Source: Tolypothrix sp. FACHB-123
GTDB lineage: Bacteria > Cyanobacteriota > Cyanobacteriia > Cyanobacteriales > Nostocaceae
Reading direction: 5' to 3'
DNA length: 64,000 bases
Assembly (NCBI RefSeq): GCF_014697075.1
Contig: NZ_JACJRE010000037.1
Coordinates: 1-64,000, forward strand
In this document: piece by piece, positions 1 through 8,184 of the stretch
How positions within the stretch are numbered: the stretch's first letter is position 1
How the letters are laid out: the number at the start of each line of letters is the position of its first letter
Position numbers and translations under genes: made by a program
The notes under the pieces: model-generated
Databases searched by the model: none
What the model was told of the DNA's origin: nothing
The model's input: the letters and a program-made list of their open reading frames with translations, nothing else

Positions 1-100
1 TGGAACCACTCTGACCCCATCCCGAACTCAGAGGTGAAACGCTGCTGCGGCGACGATAGTTTGAGGGTAGCCTCCTGCCACAATAGCTCGATGCCAGGTT
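1..100 (+). rRNA. rrf: 5S ribosomal RNA, 5' end outside window
   Basis: The sequence is a typical cyanobacterial 5S rRNA from the conserved TGGAACCACTCTGACCCCAT segment to the 3' acceptor-helix half ending GATGCCAGG. About 20 bases of the 5' end lie before the window. A strong rho-independent terminator follows 16 bases downstream, as expected at the end of an rRNA operon read left to right. The exact 3' end may be off by 1-3 bases. Confidence 0.95.
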
Positions 101-111
101 TATTCTTCCAC

Positions 112-357
112 TCATAAAGCCTTTCTAATTAATTTTAGAAAGGCTTTTTGTTTATCTGAAGCTGATAAGATAGCCTCATATTCTGACAATTGATTACATG
201 CAACCTTCGTTCGGAAAGTTTGAGCCATGACTTCGCAACGTTTGTATAGTGCAATACCTTTGCCAATTTCCTTGGCAATACCTGAAACGCCGTCTTCGTT
301 GGTTAATGCCAAGAACTCTTGACGAATTGCGTATTGCGTTCTGCACTTTACTTCCAA
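112..357 (-). pseudogene. Possible fragment of a small hypothetical protein
   Basis: An 81-codon reading frame starts at TTG with no clear Shine-Dalgarno site, and its last codons are the rRNA terminator hairpin itself. The peptide looks protein-like, with a charged alpha-helical C-terminal half, but I recognise no family. Immediately upstream on the same strand are short frames cut by stops (one ends ...FVRQLMQ, another ...LVKFPSWK). This fits the tail of a decayed gene better than an intact one. It could also be chance. Confidence 0.25.
116..149 (+). terminator. Rho-independent terminator of the rRNA operon
   Basis: A perfect 12-bp inverted repeat (AAAGCCTTTCTA / TAGAAAGGCTTT) with an 8-base loop is followed by further T residues. 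It sits directly behind the 5S rRNA. Confidence 0.85.
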
Positions 358-586
358 CTTGGAAATTTAACCAAATCTATCATTGCATCAATTGCCGGAC
401 GAAAGCACATTCTTGAGGCTCTATCTGTTGCCAGATTTTAGAGAATTGGTATTACTTGCTCTCACACATACATCTGCGGTAAAAAGTTTTTAACTTTTCT
501 GTTGTTGGTTCCATCTCACCCCCCGCTTTTGTCCTGATTGAGTAAAACCCAACATAATATTAGGTAAATGCTGGGTTTCATTCAAA

Positions 587-1381
587 TTAACTAGCGGTAT
601 TATGGGGTGGTAATTGTTCTGGTGGTGCTTCTGCTGGGGGAGCAAGTACCGCATCCGGTGCAATTTCTTCCACAGGAATCGGTTCTTTATGCTCAATTTC
701 CGAATGTGCTTGTGCTGCTTCCACTAATTCCGGCGATGGGGGATTTGGTGGAATCACTTCTGGTAGAGTCTCAGTTGTCGTAGCTGCTTCTGTAGTAGTA
801 ACTACCTCTTCAGTTGGTATTTCTGATATGGTAGTTTCCAGCTTGGTAGTAGTAGCTACTTCTTCTACTGCATTTTGTGTGACAGCAGTAGTATTGTCGA
901 TAATCTCTACAGTCGGTAAAACTTTGCTAGCAGCAGATGTTGCTGTAGTTGTTGATTTTGGCGGTACTTTTGGCGGAGTTTTTTGAAGTTTATCTTTGAC
1001 TCCAGTCAAGGTGTTACTAACACCCTTTTGCAACTGGCCTAATCTATCTGTTAAAGACAGCTTAGTCACCTGTTGCTGAATTGAAGTTTTCACCGCTTCC
1101 GAACTGGGTACTGGTGTCTGTTGTAGCTTTGGTGTCACTTGGCGACGTAATGATAAAGTTTGCCAACCAAACCAACCCAAAAGAGCAACACTAGCTACAT
1201 GACCCAGCAAAAGACCGCCATTAATGCGTTGTGCAAAAACCCATAATATCAGTGCGTAAAACAGCCCTACACCACTCCAAATAAAATCATTCTTGCGATG
1301 GATTTCTGGAAAAAAGAAAGCTGCTAAGTAAATGGCTAAGCTCCCAAGACCCACCGCTAAAGCTAGGACATATGCCAGCAT
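587..1381 (-). CDS. ycf66: Ycf66 family protein
   Basis: The N-terminal ~80 residues match the Ycf66 domain, which is found in cyanobacteria and some plastids. Three hydrophobic segments lie at about residues 2-25, 35-50 and 58-75, followed by the short basic LSLRR motif. The remaining ~180 residues are low complexity, rich in Thr, Pro, Glu and Ala, and probably disordered. The family's function is unknown; a membrane location follows from the hydrophobic segments. The gene diverges from gnd, so the two share an upstream region. The call is firm for the N-terminal domain; the tail varies widely in this family. Confidence 0.85.
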   Translation of the reverse strand: MLAYVLALAVGLGSLAIYLAAFFFPEIHRKNDFIWSGVGLFYALILWVFAQRINGGLLLGHVASVALLGWFGWQTLSLRRQVTPKLQQTPVPSSEAVKTSIQQQVTKLSLTDRLGQLQKGVSNTLTGVKDKLQKTPPKVPPKSTTTATSAASKVLPTVEIIDNTTAVTQNAVEEVATTTKLETTISEIPTEEVVTTTEAATTTETLPEVIPPNPPSPELVEAAQAHSEIEHKEPIPVEEIAPDAVLAPPAEAPPEQLPPHNTAS

Positions 1382-1694
1382 TATTTGGTAACTCCTTACT
1401 GTGTCCTTTTTACTGGGGATTAAGAGTTAGAGGTTAAGGGTTCAGGGTCAAAAAATACTCAAGTCCCTAGTCCCTAATGTCTAGCTCCTAGCCCCTTTGA
1501 TCGGATATTTCAATTTTGCAAATTTTACAAGTTAATTGTTGATTTAGATACAAATTAAAACTAAATATCTATGTTAGCTGTGTATTTTTGCAGCCAAAAT
1601 AAATTCTTTCTTAATGTCTTCTTTAGGAGAGAAGCGAAAATATCGGACTACCCTAAAGATAAAAGGATCTGCAAGAGTTAGCCAAACATAGTTT
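1382..1694. promoter_or_regulatory. Divergent ycf66/gnd upstream region with STRR repeat
   Basis: This 313-bp spacer holds the promoters of two divergent genes. Around 1461-1497 is a run of degenerate heptamers of the AGTCCCT/AGCTCCT type, a STRR array. The rest is AT-rich with no open frame. I could not place -10/-35 boxes with confidence. Confidence 0.5.
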
Positions 1695-3125
1695 ATGACC
1701 CTACAAAGCTTTGGTGTGATTGGTTTAGCCGTTATGGGCGAGAATATCGCTCTGAACGTCGAGCGTAATGGCTTCCCAATTGCAGTTTATAACCGCTCCA
1801 GAGAAAAAACCGACGCCTTCATGGCTCAACGCGCGCCAGGACGGAACGTCAAAGCCGCCTTCACCTTGGAAGAATTCGTTGCTGCACTAGAACGTCCCCG
1901 CAAAATTTTAGTGATGGTGCAAGCTGGTAAGCCAGTTGATGCGGTAATTGCTCAATTAAGACCCTTGCTGGATGAAGGCGATATCATTATTGACGGTGGC
2001 AACTCTTGGTTTGAAGACACAGAACGCCGCACCCAGGAATTAGAACCCACTGGACTTCGCTACATTGGGATGGGCGTGAGTGGTGGTGAAGAAGGCGCAC
2101 TCAATGGCCCTTCACTCATGCCTGGTGGGACAAAAAGCTCTTACGAGTATTTGTCACCAATTTTTAACAAAATCGCGGCGCAAGTCGATGATGGCCCTTG
2201 TGTAACATATATTGGCCCCGGTGGTTCTGGTCACTACGTAAAAATGGTTCACAACGGCATTGAGTATGGTGATATGCAGCTAATTGCTGAAGCCTACGAT
2301 TTGCTGAAAAATGCCGGTGGACTCGATCACAATCAGTTACACGAAGTCTTCGCTCAATGGAACACCACTGATGAACTCGATTCATTTTTGATTGAGATTA
2401 CGAAGAATATTTTCCCCTACATCGACCCTGAAACAAATTTACCGCTCGTAGATTTGATTGTGGACGCAGCAGGTCAAAAGGGTACTGGACGTTGGACTGT
2501 ACAAACTGCATTAGAATTGGGTGTTTCCATCCCCACAATTACCGCCGCAGTGAATGCGCGGATCATCTCTTCCATTAAAGATGAACGGGTAGCCGCATCC
2601 AAAGTTTTGACAGGGCCTAGCGGTAAGTATGATGGCCAAGTTAAAGACTTTGTTAACAAAGTGCGTGATGCTCTGTATTGCTCAAAAATCTGTTCTTACG
2701 CTCAAGGAATGGCATTGCTATCCACAGCCTCAAAAACATATAATTGGGGTTTAAATTTGAGCGAAATGGCGCGGATTTGGAAAGGTGGCTGTATTATTCG
2801 CGCTGGCTTCTTGAATAAGATTAAGAAGGCTTTTAACGAAAATCCAGCATTGCCCAACTTGCTTTTAGCTCCAGAATTTAAGCAAACAATTCTTGACAGA
2901 CAAGCAGCTTGGCGGGAAGTAATTATCACAGCTGCCAAACTGGGAATTCCTGTTCCAGCATTTAGCGCATCTTTAGATTACTTTGACAGCTACCGCAGCG
3001 CACGCTTGCCACAAAACCTGACTCAAGCACAACGCGACTACTTCGGCGCACACACCTACCTGCGTACCGATAAGCCTGGAAGCTTCCACACTGAATGGGT
3101 TCCCATTACTGAAGCTAAGAAATAA
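1695..3125 (+). CDS. gnd: 6-phosphogluconate dehydrogenase (decarboxylating)
   Basis: The enzyme oxidises 6-phosphogluconate to ribulose 5-phosphate with NADP+ in the oxidative pentose phosphate pathway, the main source of reductant for heterocysts and for dark metabolism. At 476 residues it has normal full length. Visible are the N-terminal nucleotide-binding loop (GVIGLAVMGENIALN), the substrate motif GGEEGALNGPSLMPGG near residue 130 and the catalytic KMVHNGIEYGDMQ segment near residue 183. The C-terminal helical domain is intact to the SFHTEW tail. It is monocistronic, with a terminator about 50 bp downstream. Confidence 0.97.
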   Translation: MTLQSFGVIGLAVMGENIALNVERNGFPIAVYNRSREKTDAFMAQRAPGRNVKAAFTLEEFVAALERPRKILVMVQAGKPVDAVIAQLRPLLDEGDIIIDGGNSWFEDTERRTQELEPTGLRYIGMGVSGGEEGALNGPSLMPGGTKSSYEYLSPIFNKIAAQVDDGPCVTYIGPGGSGHYVKMVHNGIEYGDMQLIAEAYDLLKNAGGLDHNQLHEVFAQWNTTDELDSFLIEITKNIFPYIDPETNLPLVDLIVDAAGQKGTGRWTVQTALELGVSIPTITAAVNARIISSIKDERVAASKVLTGPSGKYDGQVKDFVNKVRDALYCSKICSYAQGMALLSTASKTYNWGLNLSEMARIWKGGCIIRAGFLNKIKKAFNENPALPNLLLAPEFKQTILDRQAAWREVIITAAKLGIPVPAFSASLDYFDSYRSARLPQNLTQAQRDYFGAHTYLRTDKPGSFHTEWVPITEAKK

Positions 3126-3174
3126 TCAACTCCATCTTGTAATGGGGTAGCCAGGTTAAATACTTATTGAGCTA

Positions 3175-3203
3175 GTGGTTCTGATTTTCAGAGCCACTTT
3201 TTT
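3175..3203 (+). terminator. Rho-independent terminator behind gnd
   Basis: GTGGTTCTGA and TCAGAGCCAC form a 10-bp stem (one G-T pair) with a 3-base loop, followed by TTTTTT. It lies between the convergent genes gnd and the fasciclin gene. Confidence 0.8.
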
Positions 3204-3219
3204 GTTCATCAGCAACAAA

Positions 3220-3657
3220 TCACGCTACAGACGAACTCGTTCCCCCAGCAATTAATGCAGGGATTAACACTGCATCAATCACATGGATTACGCCATTATC
3301 AGCTAAAATATCAGTTTGCAGGACATTGGCATCATTGATCTTGACTGCACCATGAGTAGACTCTATAGCTAAAATTGACCCCTCAAGTGTTTCTGCTTCA
3401 TTAATTTGCACCAAATCATCAGACCGAACATCCCCAGAGGCTACGTGATATGCCACAATTTTCTTTAACTTGGGAATATCTTGCAGTAGCTTATCTAAAG
3501 TTCCTTCTGGTAACTGAGCAAAAGCATCGTCAGTAGGTGCAAAAATTGTCAAAGAACCAGGACGCTTGAGAACTTCCGTTAGTCCCACAACTTCTACAGC
3601 CTTTAGCAAGGTAGTGAAATTTCCTGCATTAATAGCAGTTTCTACAAGATCAGCCAT
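3220..3657 (-). CDS. Fasciclin (FAS1) domain protein
   Basis: A single FAS1 domain fills almost all 145 residues. The H1 motif is visible as the LTIFAPTDDAFAQLP segment and the H2 region as HVIDAVLIP near the C-terminus. FAS1 domains mediate cell-surface adhesion in many organisms. Cyanobacterial single-domain versions are common, but their role is not established. No signal peptide is visible: the frame begins MADLVETAINAG, already inside the domain, so export is uncertain. It converges with gnd. Confidence 0.9.
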   Translation of the reverse strand: MADLVETAINAGNFTTLLKAVEVVGLTEVLKRPGSLTIFAPTDDAFAQLPEGTLDKLLQDIPKLKKIVAYHVASGDVRSDDLVQINEAETLEGSILAIESTHGAVKINDANVLQTDILADNGVIHVIDAVLIPALIAGGTSSSVA

Positions 3658-3894
3658 GCACTTAGGTTACTTTATTAACTTGCTGTTACAACATACTTAT
3701 AAAAGGACAAAAGTTTCTTAACCTCTATCAAGAGAAAGGTTAGGAGCAAGAACACAGCAGTAAATTTCTCAGTGCTGCTAAACTGGGGAATGACACAGAA
3801 CGGATGAAGAATCAAAGATTAAGCATGAAAATGTTGTGTTTCATACTTCATAATTAAAGCTTCATCCTCCAGATCACCATAAGAACCACTGACT

Positions 3895-4131
3895 ATGCTA
3901 AAGCGTTCTAAGTTCGAGACAACTCAGTCTCAGATTATGCACCGTGCTGAGGATCTGATTAGTGCAGCCTCAAATCGCTACCGCATTACAGTTCAAGTGG
4001 CAAATCGTGCCAAGCGTCGCCGTTATGAAGACTTTGAAAGTGCAGAAGATGCAATGATGAAACCTGTACTCAGGGCAATTATCGAAATGTCTGATGAACT
4101 GACTCAGCCAGAAATTATTGGCGAAGTATAA
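3895..4131 (+). CDS. rpoZ: DNA-directed RNA polymerase omega subunit
   Basis: The 78-residue protein matches the short cyanobacterial RpoZ form: an N-terminal [20 protein letters not shown] segment, a central [17 protein letters not shown] helix that packs on the beta' subunit, and an acidic tail ending EIIGEV. It helps assemble and stabilise RNA polymerase. The next two genes follow on the same strand at short spacing, so they may be co-transcribed. Confidence 0.93.
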   Translation: MLKRSKFETTQSQIMHRAEDLISAASNRYRITVQVANRAKRRRYEDFESAEDAMMKPVLRAIIEMSDELTQPEIIGEV

Positions 4132-4161
4132 AATATAGTCCTGAGTTGAAAGTGTTGATTT

Positions 4162-4752
4162 ATGAGTACTGTATGTATTCTTGTTGCACTTTTAACTCAG
4201 AATATTTTGCTTATGAATAAAAAATATTTTTTTGTTTTGCAGTCGCGCTTCATACCCAAAACTCTACACTTAGCAGTGCTTTTGTGCGTGGGGACTGGAA
4301 TTATTTTGAGTTTAGGAATAGGCGAATCAAAATATACAGCTTTTCTTACTGTCCGACCTGCATTAGCTCAAAGAATCAGCCCTGGTGATGTATGGCAGCA
4401 AGTGTACCAGCAATTGCCAGATTTTCCTAAAGAAAACCAGTATATCAGCAAGGAAACTGGCAAAGTTGCCGAAAATAATACCTTAGCCGCTCGTTTGATT
4501 AGATATCACATTTATGTCAAAGAGCGTTCTCCAGCTTATCGTTTAGATTGGAAGCTGACATTGGCTGATTACCTGAATGCCAATGAAACTATGTATGATA
4601 TTACTTATCCAGGGCATGATACATTACGGGAAAATCCGATAGAAAGCGATCGCGCTGCTATTGCCAAGCTTACCCACACCCAGCGAAATGCCCTAGTGCA
4701 AGTCTTAACTAACATCTTTAGTTCTAGTTATTCAGCAACACCCCAACCATAA
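4162..4752 (+). CDS. Hypothetical exported or membrane-anchored protein
   Basis: I do not recognise a named family. Residues ~30-70 contain a hydrophobic stretch (LHLAVLLCVGTGIILSLG) ending near an ALAQ motif at ~69, compatible with a signal peptide cleaved after ALA. The mature part of ~125 residues is mixed alpha/beta with several charged helices. The annotated start may be too early; the second Met at 4213 gives a more ordinary signal peptide, though neither site has a strong ribosome-binding site. It sits between rpoZ and a DUF1818 gene, 30 and 7 bp away, and a periplasmic or thylakoid-lumen location is inferred. Confidence 0.7.
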   Translation: MSTVCILVALLTQNILLMNKKYFFVLQSRFIPKTLHLAVLLCVGTGIILSLGIGESKYTAFLTVRPALAQRISPGDVWQQVYQQLPDFPKENQYISKETGKVAENNTLAARLIRYHIYVKERSPAYRLDWKLTLADYLNANETMYDITYPGHDTLRENPIESDRAAIAKLTHTQRNALVQVLTNIFSSSYSATPQP

Positions 4753-4759
4753 TTAGTCT

Positions 4760-5125
4760 ATGGAACGTTTAGTTAAAAGCGGCCCTGGTTGGCGTATTGG
4801 TTGGAACCCTCATGCACCTGAGTTTAAAGGTTTATTGGGTACAGATGATTGGGCAGTTGAATTAACCGAAGCCGAATTGAACGATTTTTGTCGTCTGCTG
4901 GTACAACTAGCCGACACCATCAAACAAATAGCAAGCGAATTGATGGATGAAGAGAAAATTGCTTGCGAGGCCGAAAGCGATTTATTATGGATGGAGGTAG
5001 AAGGCTATCCCCACAGCTACAGTCTGCGCTTCATCCTGAATACAGGACGCTGTGCAGAAGGTCAATGGGATAATTCTGCCGTCCCTGGTTTGTTGCAAGC
5101 AGCTGAGATGCTCAAAGTTTTTTGA
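4760..5125 (+). CDS. DUF1818 family protein
   Basis: The 121-residue protein resembles the cyanobacterial/plastid-lineage DUF1818 family. It has the GPGWRIGWNP motif near residue 8, the DDWAVELTEAELNDFCRLL segment at ~29-47 and a C-terminal RCAEGQWDNSAVPGLL motif. No enzymatic function is known. It lacks membrane segments and is probably cytosolic. It starts 7 bp after the preceding gene, which suggests translational coupling, and ends about 50 bp before tRNA-Pro. Confidence 0.78.
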   Translation: MERLVKSGPGWRIGWNPHAPEFKGLLGTDDWAVELTEAELNDFCRLLVQLADTIKQIASELMDEEKIACEAESDLLWMEVEGYPHSYSLRFILNTGRCAEGQWDNSAVPGLLQAAEMLKVF

Positions 5126-5175
5126 AGAAATCTCTTGATTATCCTCAAACTTCTTGCTACTATAATAATTCTGAC

Positions 5176-5249
5176 CGGGGCGTAGCGCAGCTTGGTAGCG
5201 CGCCACTTTGGGGTAGTGGAGGTCGTGGGTTCGAATCCCGCCGCTCCGA
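5176..5249 (+). tRNA. trnP-GGG: tRNA-Pro (anticodon GGG)
   Basis: A full cloverleaf can be drawn: acceptor stem CGGGGCG/CGCTCCG with one G-T pair, D-arm GCGCAGCTTGGTAGCGC, anticodon stem CCACT/AGTGG with loop TTGGGGT (anticodon GGG), and T-arm GTGGG-TTCGAAT-CCCGC. The discriminator base is A and CCA is not encoded. tRNA 3' ends are common integration sites, and an odd two-gene unit lies just downstream, but no duplicate of the 3' end was found nearby. Confidence 0.95.
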
Positions 5250-5263
5250 TTATTAAAATCCCT

Positions 5264-5300
5264 AGCCTGCCTTCCTTTTACAGGATTCGGCAGGCTTTCC
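5264..5300 (+). terminator. Terminator-like hairpin behind tRNA-Pro
   Basis: AGCCTGCC and GGCAGGCT form an 8-bp stem with a 17-base loop, followed by TTTCCC. The T-run is short, so it is a modest terminator candidate for the tRNA transcript. Confidence 0.5.
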
Positions 5301-5405
5301 CATTTCTAGGGGTTTAAGCTCATACCAAAATCACACCAATTTTGTACCACTTTTCCAACCTTAGTCTTTATTTTTAGAGTTTCTCAATTGCCTCATAATT
5401 AACCC

Positions 5406-5438
5406 AACACAGAAATTTGCTATAGGTCTGTGTTTTTG
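5406..5438 (+). terminator. Second terminator-like hairpin, plus-strand sense
   Basis: AACACAGA and TCTGTGTT bracket a 13-base loop and run into TTTTTG on the plus strand. It could terminate read-through from the tRNA before the minus-strand ParB-like gene. Confidence 0.4.
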
Positions 5439-5535
5439 CCCAGCCATTTCACTTCCGTGTAAGTATCTAAAAGTAGAATAATTTCTGTAAATGAAAGCGC
5501 TGAGATTGAGGTGAATTAGTTAACTCATCATTAGA

Positions 5536-6246
5536 TTAATTAGTCGTTAGCAGAGCAACTAACTCTTGCTTCTTTTTCTTAGCAAACCCAGAAAGTCCTT
5601 GTTTTTTAGCCATATCTTTGAGTTGTGTAATTGTTAATTTATTCAGATTAATATATGTAGTAGCTTCAGGTTTAGCCACTTCTGGTGCAACAACTTCTGC
5701 TGTTAATTTAGGACTCAGATAAAAAACCTCATTGAGCGCATCTAGTTTTTTTCCTTTGGTTATGCCACACTTTAGCTTTATAATTGGCTCTAAAGTTGTC
5801 CAAGATTTTCGTGGAGCTTCTTCAATGCGATTAGTAGCAATTGACAACTTTACACCTGTCATTTCACTATTAGGTTTTTCAATAAGGTACTGCAAAGCTG
5901 CCTGAATTTCATCTCTGCTAGCAGTAGAGAGATTCACTTTAGGTGTTAACTCACCAGTCAAAATCTTGGTTAACTCAAATGTTGTATCAGTCGAATCCGT
6001 AACAATGCACCAGACTCTTTCTAGTTGAGCCTCTTCAGCAATTGCATAAACAAATGAATTACCGATAACTTCATACTTGTCTTCGTCAATTTCTTTAACA
6101 ATTACTGGAACCCAATTGCGCCCACCTGACTCAATTAATTTTTTTGCAGATGCTTTAACTAAAAACTCTGGAGCATCAATTCTTTTCTCTGGATGAATTT
6201 TATCTAGAGAAAGGCACATCAAATTTCCAATGTTGCTTACGCTCAT
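5536..6246 (-). CDS. ParB-like protein with C-terminal SAP/Rho-N-like motif
   Basis: This 236-residue protein is the downstream partner of the ParA-type gene. The N-terminal ~100 residues read as a ParB/sulfiredoxin-like nuclease-fold domain, from the LSLDKIHPEKRID opening (like the LxxIxP start of ParB domains) to the YEVIGNSFVYAIAEEA segment. The classical ParB GERR box is not evident. The last ~35 residues (LTITQLKDMAKKQGL followed by FAKKKKQELVALL) match the helix-extended-loop-helix of SAP and Rho N-terminal motifs, which bind nucleic acid. It starts 13 bp after the ParA-type stop with AGAGG at good spacing inside that gene's tail, so the two are coupled. The function, probably DNA binding, is inferred. 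Confidence 0.7.
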   Translation of the reverse strand: MSVSNIGNLMCLSLDKIHPEKRIDAPEFLVKASAKKLIESGGRNWVPVIVKEIDEDKYEVIGNSFVYAIAEEAQLERVWCIVTDSTDTTFELTKILTGELTPKVNLSTASRDEIQAALQYLIEKPNSEMTGVKLSIATNRIEEAPRKSWTTLEPIIKLKCGITKGKKLDALNEVFYLSPKLTAEVVAPEVAKPEATTYINLNKLTITQLKDMAKKQGLSGFAKKKKQELVALLTTN

Positions 6247-6259
6247 AGATATAAACCTC

Positions 6260-7609
6260 TTATTGTAAAAAATATTCTCTTACTAATCCCAAATAATGCT
6301 CACAGGCTATTTTATTCTTATAAACAGCAGGAATATTACTAAATGCAGCACCTGCAATATGTGCGTAACTGGGTATGCCAAAAATGTGGAGATCTTTCCT
6401 CGTCGAAGTTGTTTTAGGGAAAAAGTACGGTGTTAGGTCAATAGGATTAGGTTTGTTACTTTTGGCTCGTTCTATAATTTTGTCTATTGCTTCTTCTGCT
6501 GTAAGTTTTGCTGGAGCGGTGATAGACTCACCATTGTAAAAGATGGGCAAGGGAATTGGCCCTCCATCTCGCCTTACGTTTTGAATTTCAGGAATAAAGC
6601 GCTCAATAACGGTAGCTGCATTTTCTAAAGAATATATGCTGTTGTGCTTAGTGGGGATTAAAACCACATCAGCCGCGTAAATCGCACTCTGACTATAAAA
6701 TCTCCAGTTGGGGGGAGAATCTATCAAAATATAGTCATATTGCCATTTTAAAGATTCTAGTGCTTGTCGTAGTCTGGCATAATTTATAAGTTGACGCAGG
6801 TTTTCTTCTGGAAGATTTTGCAGCTTTGCATCACTTGCAATAATATCAAATTGCCATACAGAACCTGATTTTGGTGAAACTTTAAATGAGTTTATTAAAC
6901 CCTTTGGTATTTGTTGGTTCTTATCATTTACTAACCAAGAATATAAACTATCTTCTTTGGGCTTTTGACCTAGCGAGTTTGTCAAGTCCTGTTGATTAGG
7001 GTCAAAGTCAATAATCAACGTTCGCTTTCCTAACATCGTCAACATAGCCGCTAAATTGAGTGTAGTTGTAGTCTTACCTACGCCACCTTTGTTGTTATAA
7101 ACTGCCACAGTAAGTGCTTTTGGTGGATTGTCTATTTTCTGCTTAATTAGCGAGATAACTTTATCTAGGTTATCTGTTGTAATTTCTGTACAAGGTGTTG
7201 CTGGGTATATAACTTTATTATGTTTTCTAAATAACTGGATATAGTCACCATTAGCTATTAATCCCCATTGAGTAGTTTTGCAATTTGGAGCAAGTAAATA
7301 ATGTTTGAGTTGATTAACTGTTGACTTATATTGTGCAGCTTTTGGGTGTAAATTTATATTCCTGCCTTTTACCTCTACCAATAAGTAAGGGTTTAATTTA
7401 GTTTGGACGAAAATATCGCTGTCATAGTTTTTACGAACAGCATAATCAACTGCATTACCACCATTACCTGTACTAAATCCTGGGATAGTTTCAGTTACAT
7501 CAAAACCAATTATTTTTAATAATTCTGTGATAAATATGCTACTAACTATCGGCTCAGAGGCTCCATTAGGAAGACTGATTAGCGCTTGTCTAATTCTTGA
7601 AAAGTCCAT
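6260..7609 (-). CDS. ParA family ATPase fused to N-terminal PD-(D/E)XK/HsdR_N-like domain
   Basis: Residues 1-160 resemble the N-terminal domain of type I restriction R subunits (HSDR_N). A Asp55 (VDY) ... Glu79-Val-Lys81 (LLVEVKG) pattern fits a PD-(D/E)XK nuclease core, with Gln99 in the following helix. Residues 165-449 are a ParA/Soj-type deviant Walker ATPase: KGGVGKTT at 174-181, the DFDPNQQDLT box at 201-210 and LIDSPP near 295-300. Ordinary ParA proteins are ~250-300 residues; the extra N-terminal domain explains the 449. A ParB-like gene follows in the same transcript. The pair lies about 290 bp behind tRNA-Pro with no replication or conjugation gene beside it. It could be a relic plasmid or island partition module, or an unrecognised defence-type module. 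Both domain calls rest on motifs read by eye. Confidence 0.8.
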   Translation of the reverse strand: MDFSRIRQALISLPNGASEPIVSSIFITELLKIIGFDVTETIPGFSTGNGGNAVDYAVRKNYDSDIFVQTKLNPYLLVEVKGRNINLHPKAAQYKSTVNQLKHYLLAPNCKTTQWGLIANGDYIQLFRKHNKVIYPATPCTEITTDNLDKVISLIKQKIDNPPKALTVAVYNNKGGVGKTTTTLNLAAMLTMLGKRTLIIDFDPNQQDLTNSLGQKPKEDSLYSWLVNDKNQQIPKGLINSFKVSPKSGSVWQFDIIASDAKLQNLPEENLRQLINYARLRQALESLKWQYDYILIDSPPNWRFYSQSAIYAADVVLIPTKHNSIYSLENAATVIERFIPEIQNVRRDGGPIPLPIFYNGESITAPAKLTAEEAIDKIIERAKSNKPNPIDLTPYFFPKTTSTRKDLHIFGIPSYAHIAGAAFSNIPAVYKNKIACEHYLGLVREYFLQ

Positions 7610-8184
7610 AAAATTAGTTTATATGCAACTTCAGAGTCGCTTCCACAAAAACGGCTCTCTACTTAGTGTATTCAGCAACTTTGTAATTGACATTACGTTT
7701 ATTACGTAGATTCAGAAAATCATCTCTCTTCTAAAAAGCAGTCGATAATACGGTTTTGATGAGTTGCATGACCACATAAAGGTAGTGCTTTATAGTAATA
7801 CACAATTTTAGTCGAGAAGGGCAATTTTATTAATTTGAATTTTCTGTGAATGCAACACTAGCAGAGCGCAACAGTACAATCGGATCGCACTGCATACAGT
7901 AAATTCACCCAAAACCCAAAACTTAGTCCAGATAATAAAAATAAAAAAATGCGATCGCACTTTATAGGGTCGCACTTTCCAATAATGCATGTGTTTATCT
8001 CATCTAACAGGACTTGCAAGGATAGTATCCTAAATAATCTTTGGGTAAAGAATATCAGCTTTACTACAGTGATATGGACATTGTCATTGATGCTAATTCC
8101 TATTAGCCTATGCTCATGTTTCTTTCTTTTGTACCCTTATATTCTCAAAAATGGATAACGTCGAGCAAAGAGAAATTAAAATTT
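7610..8184. other. Intergenic region without supported gene
   Basis: This 575-bp AT-rich spacer lies between the ParA-type promoter side and the end of the invertase gene. It contains HIP1 or HIP1-like sites near 7880 and 7952. Frames up to 69 codons exist on both strands but lack ribosome-binding sites and protein-like composition. Nothing else was seen. Confidence 0.5.

Noticed and set aside
5176-7609. Integrated genomic island with attL/attR at tRNA-Pro
   Set aside because: No repeat of the tRNA 3' end and no integrase gene were found downstream, so only the neighbourhood is suggestive.
7949-8158. 69-codon plus frame with a hydrophobic end
   Set aside because: No ribosome-binding site and no supporting context. 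It starts next to HIP1-like repeats.
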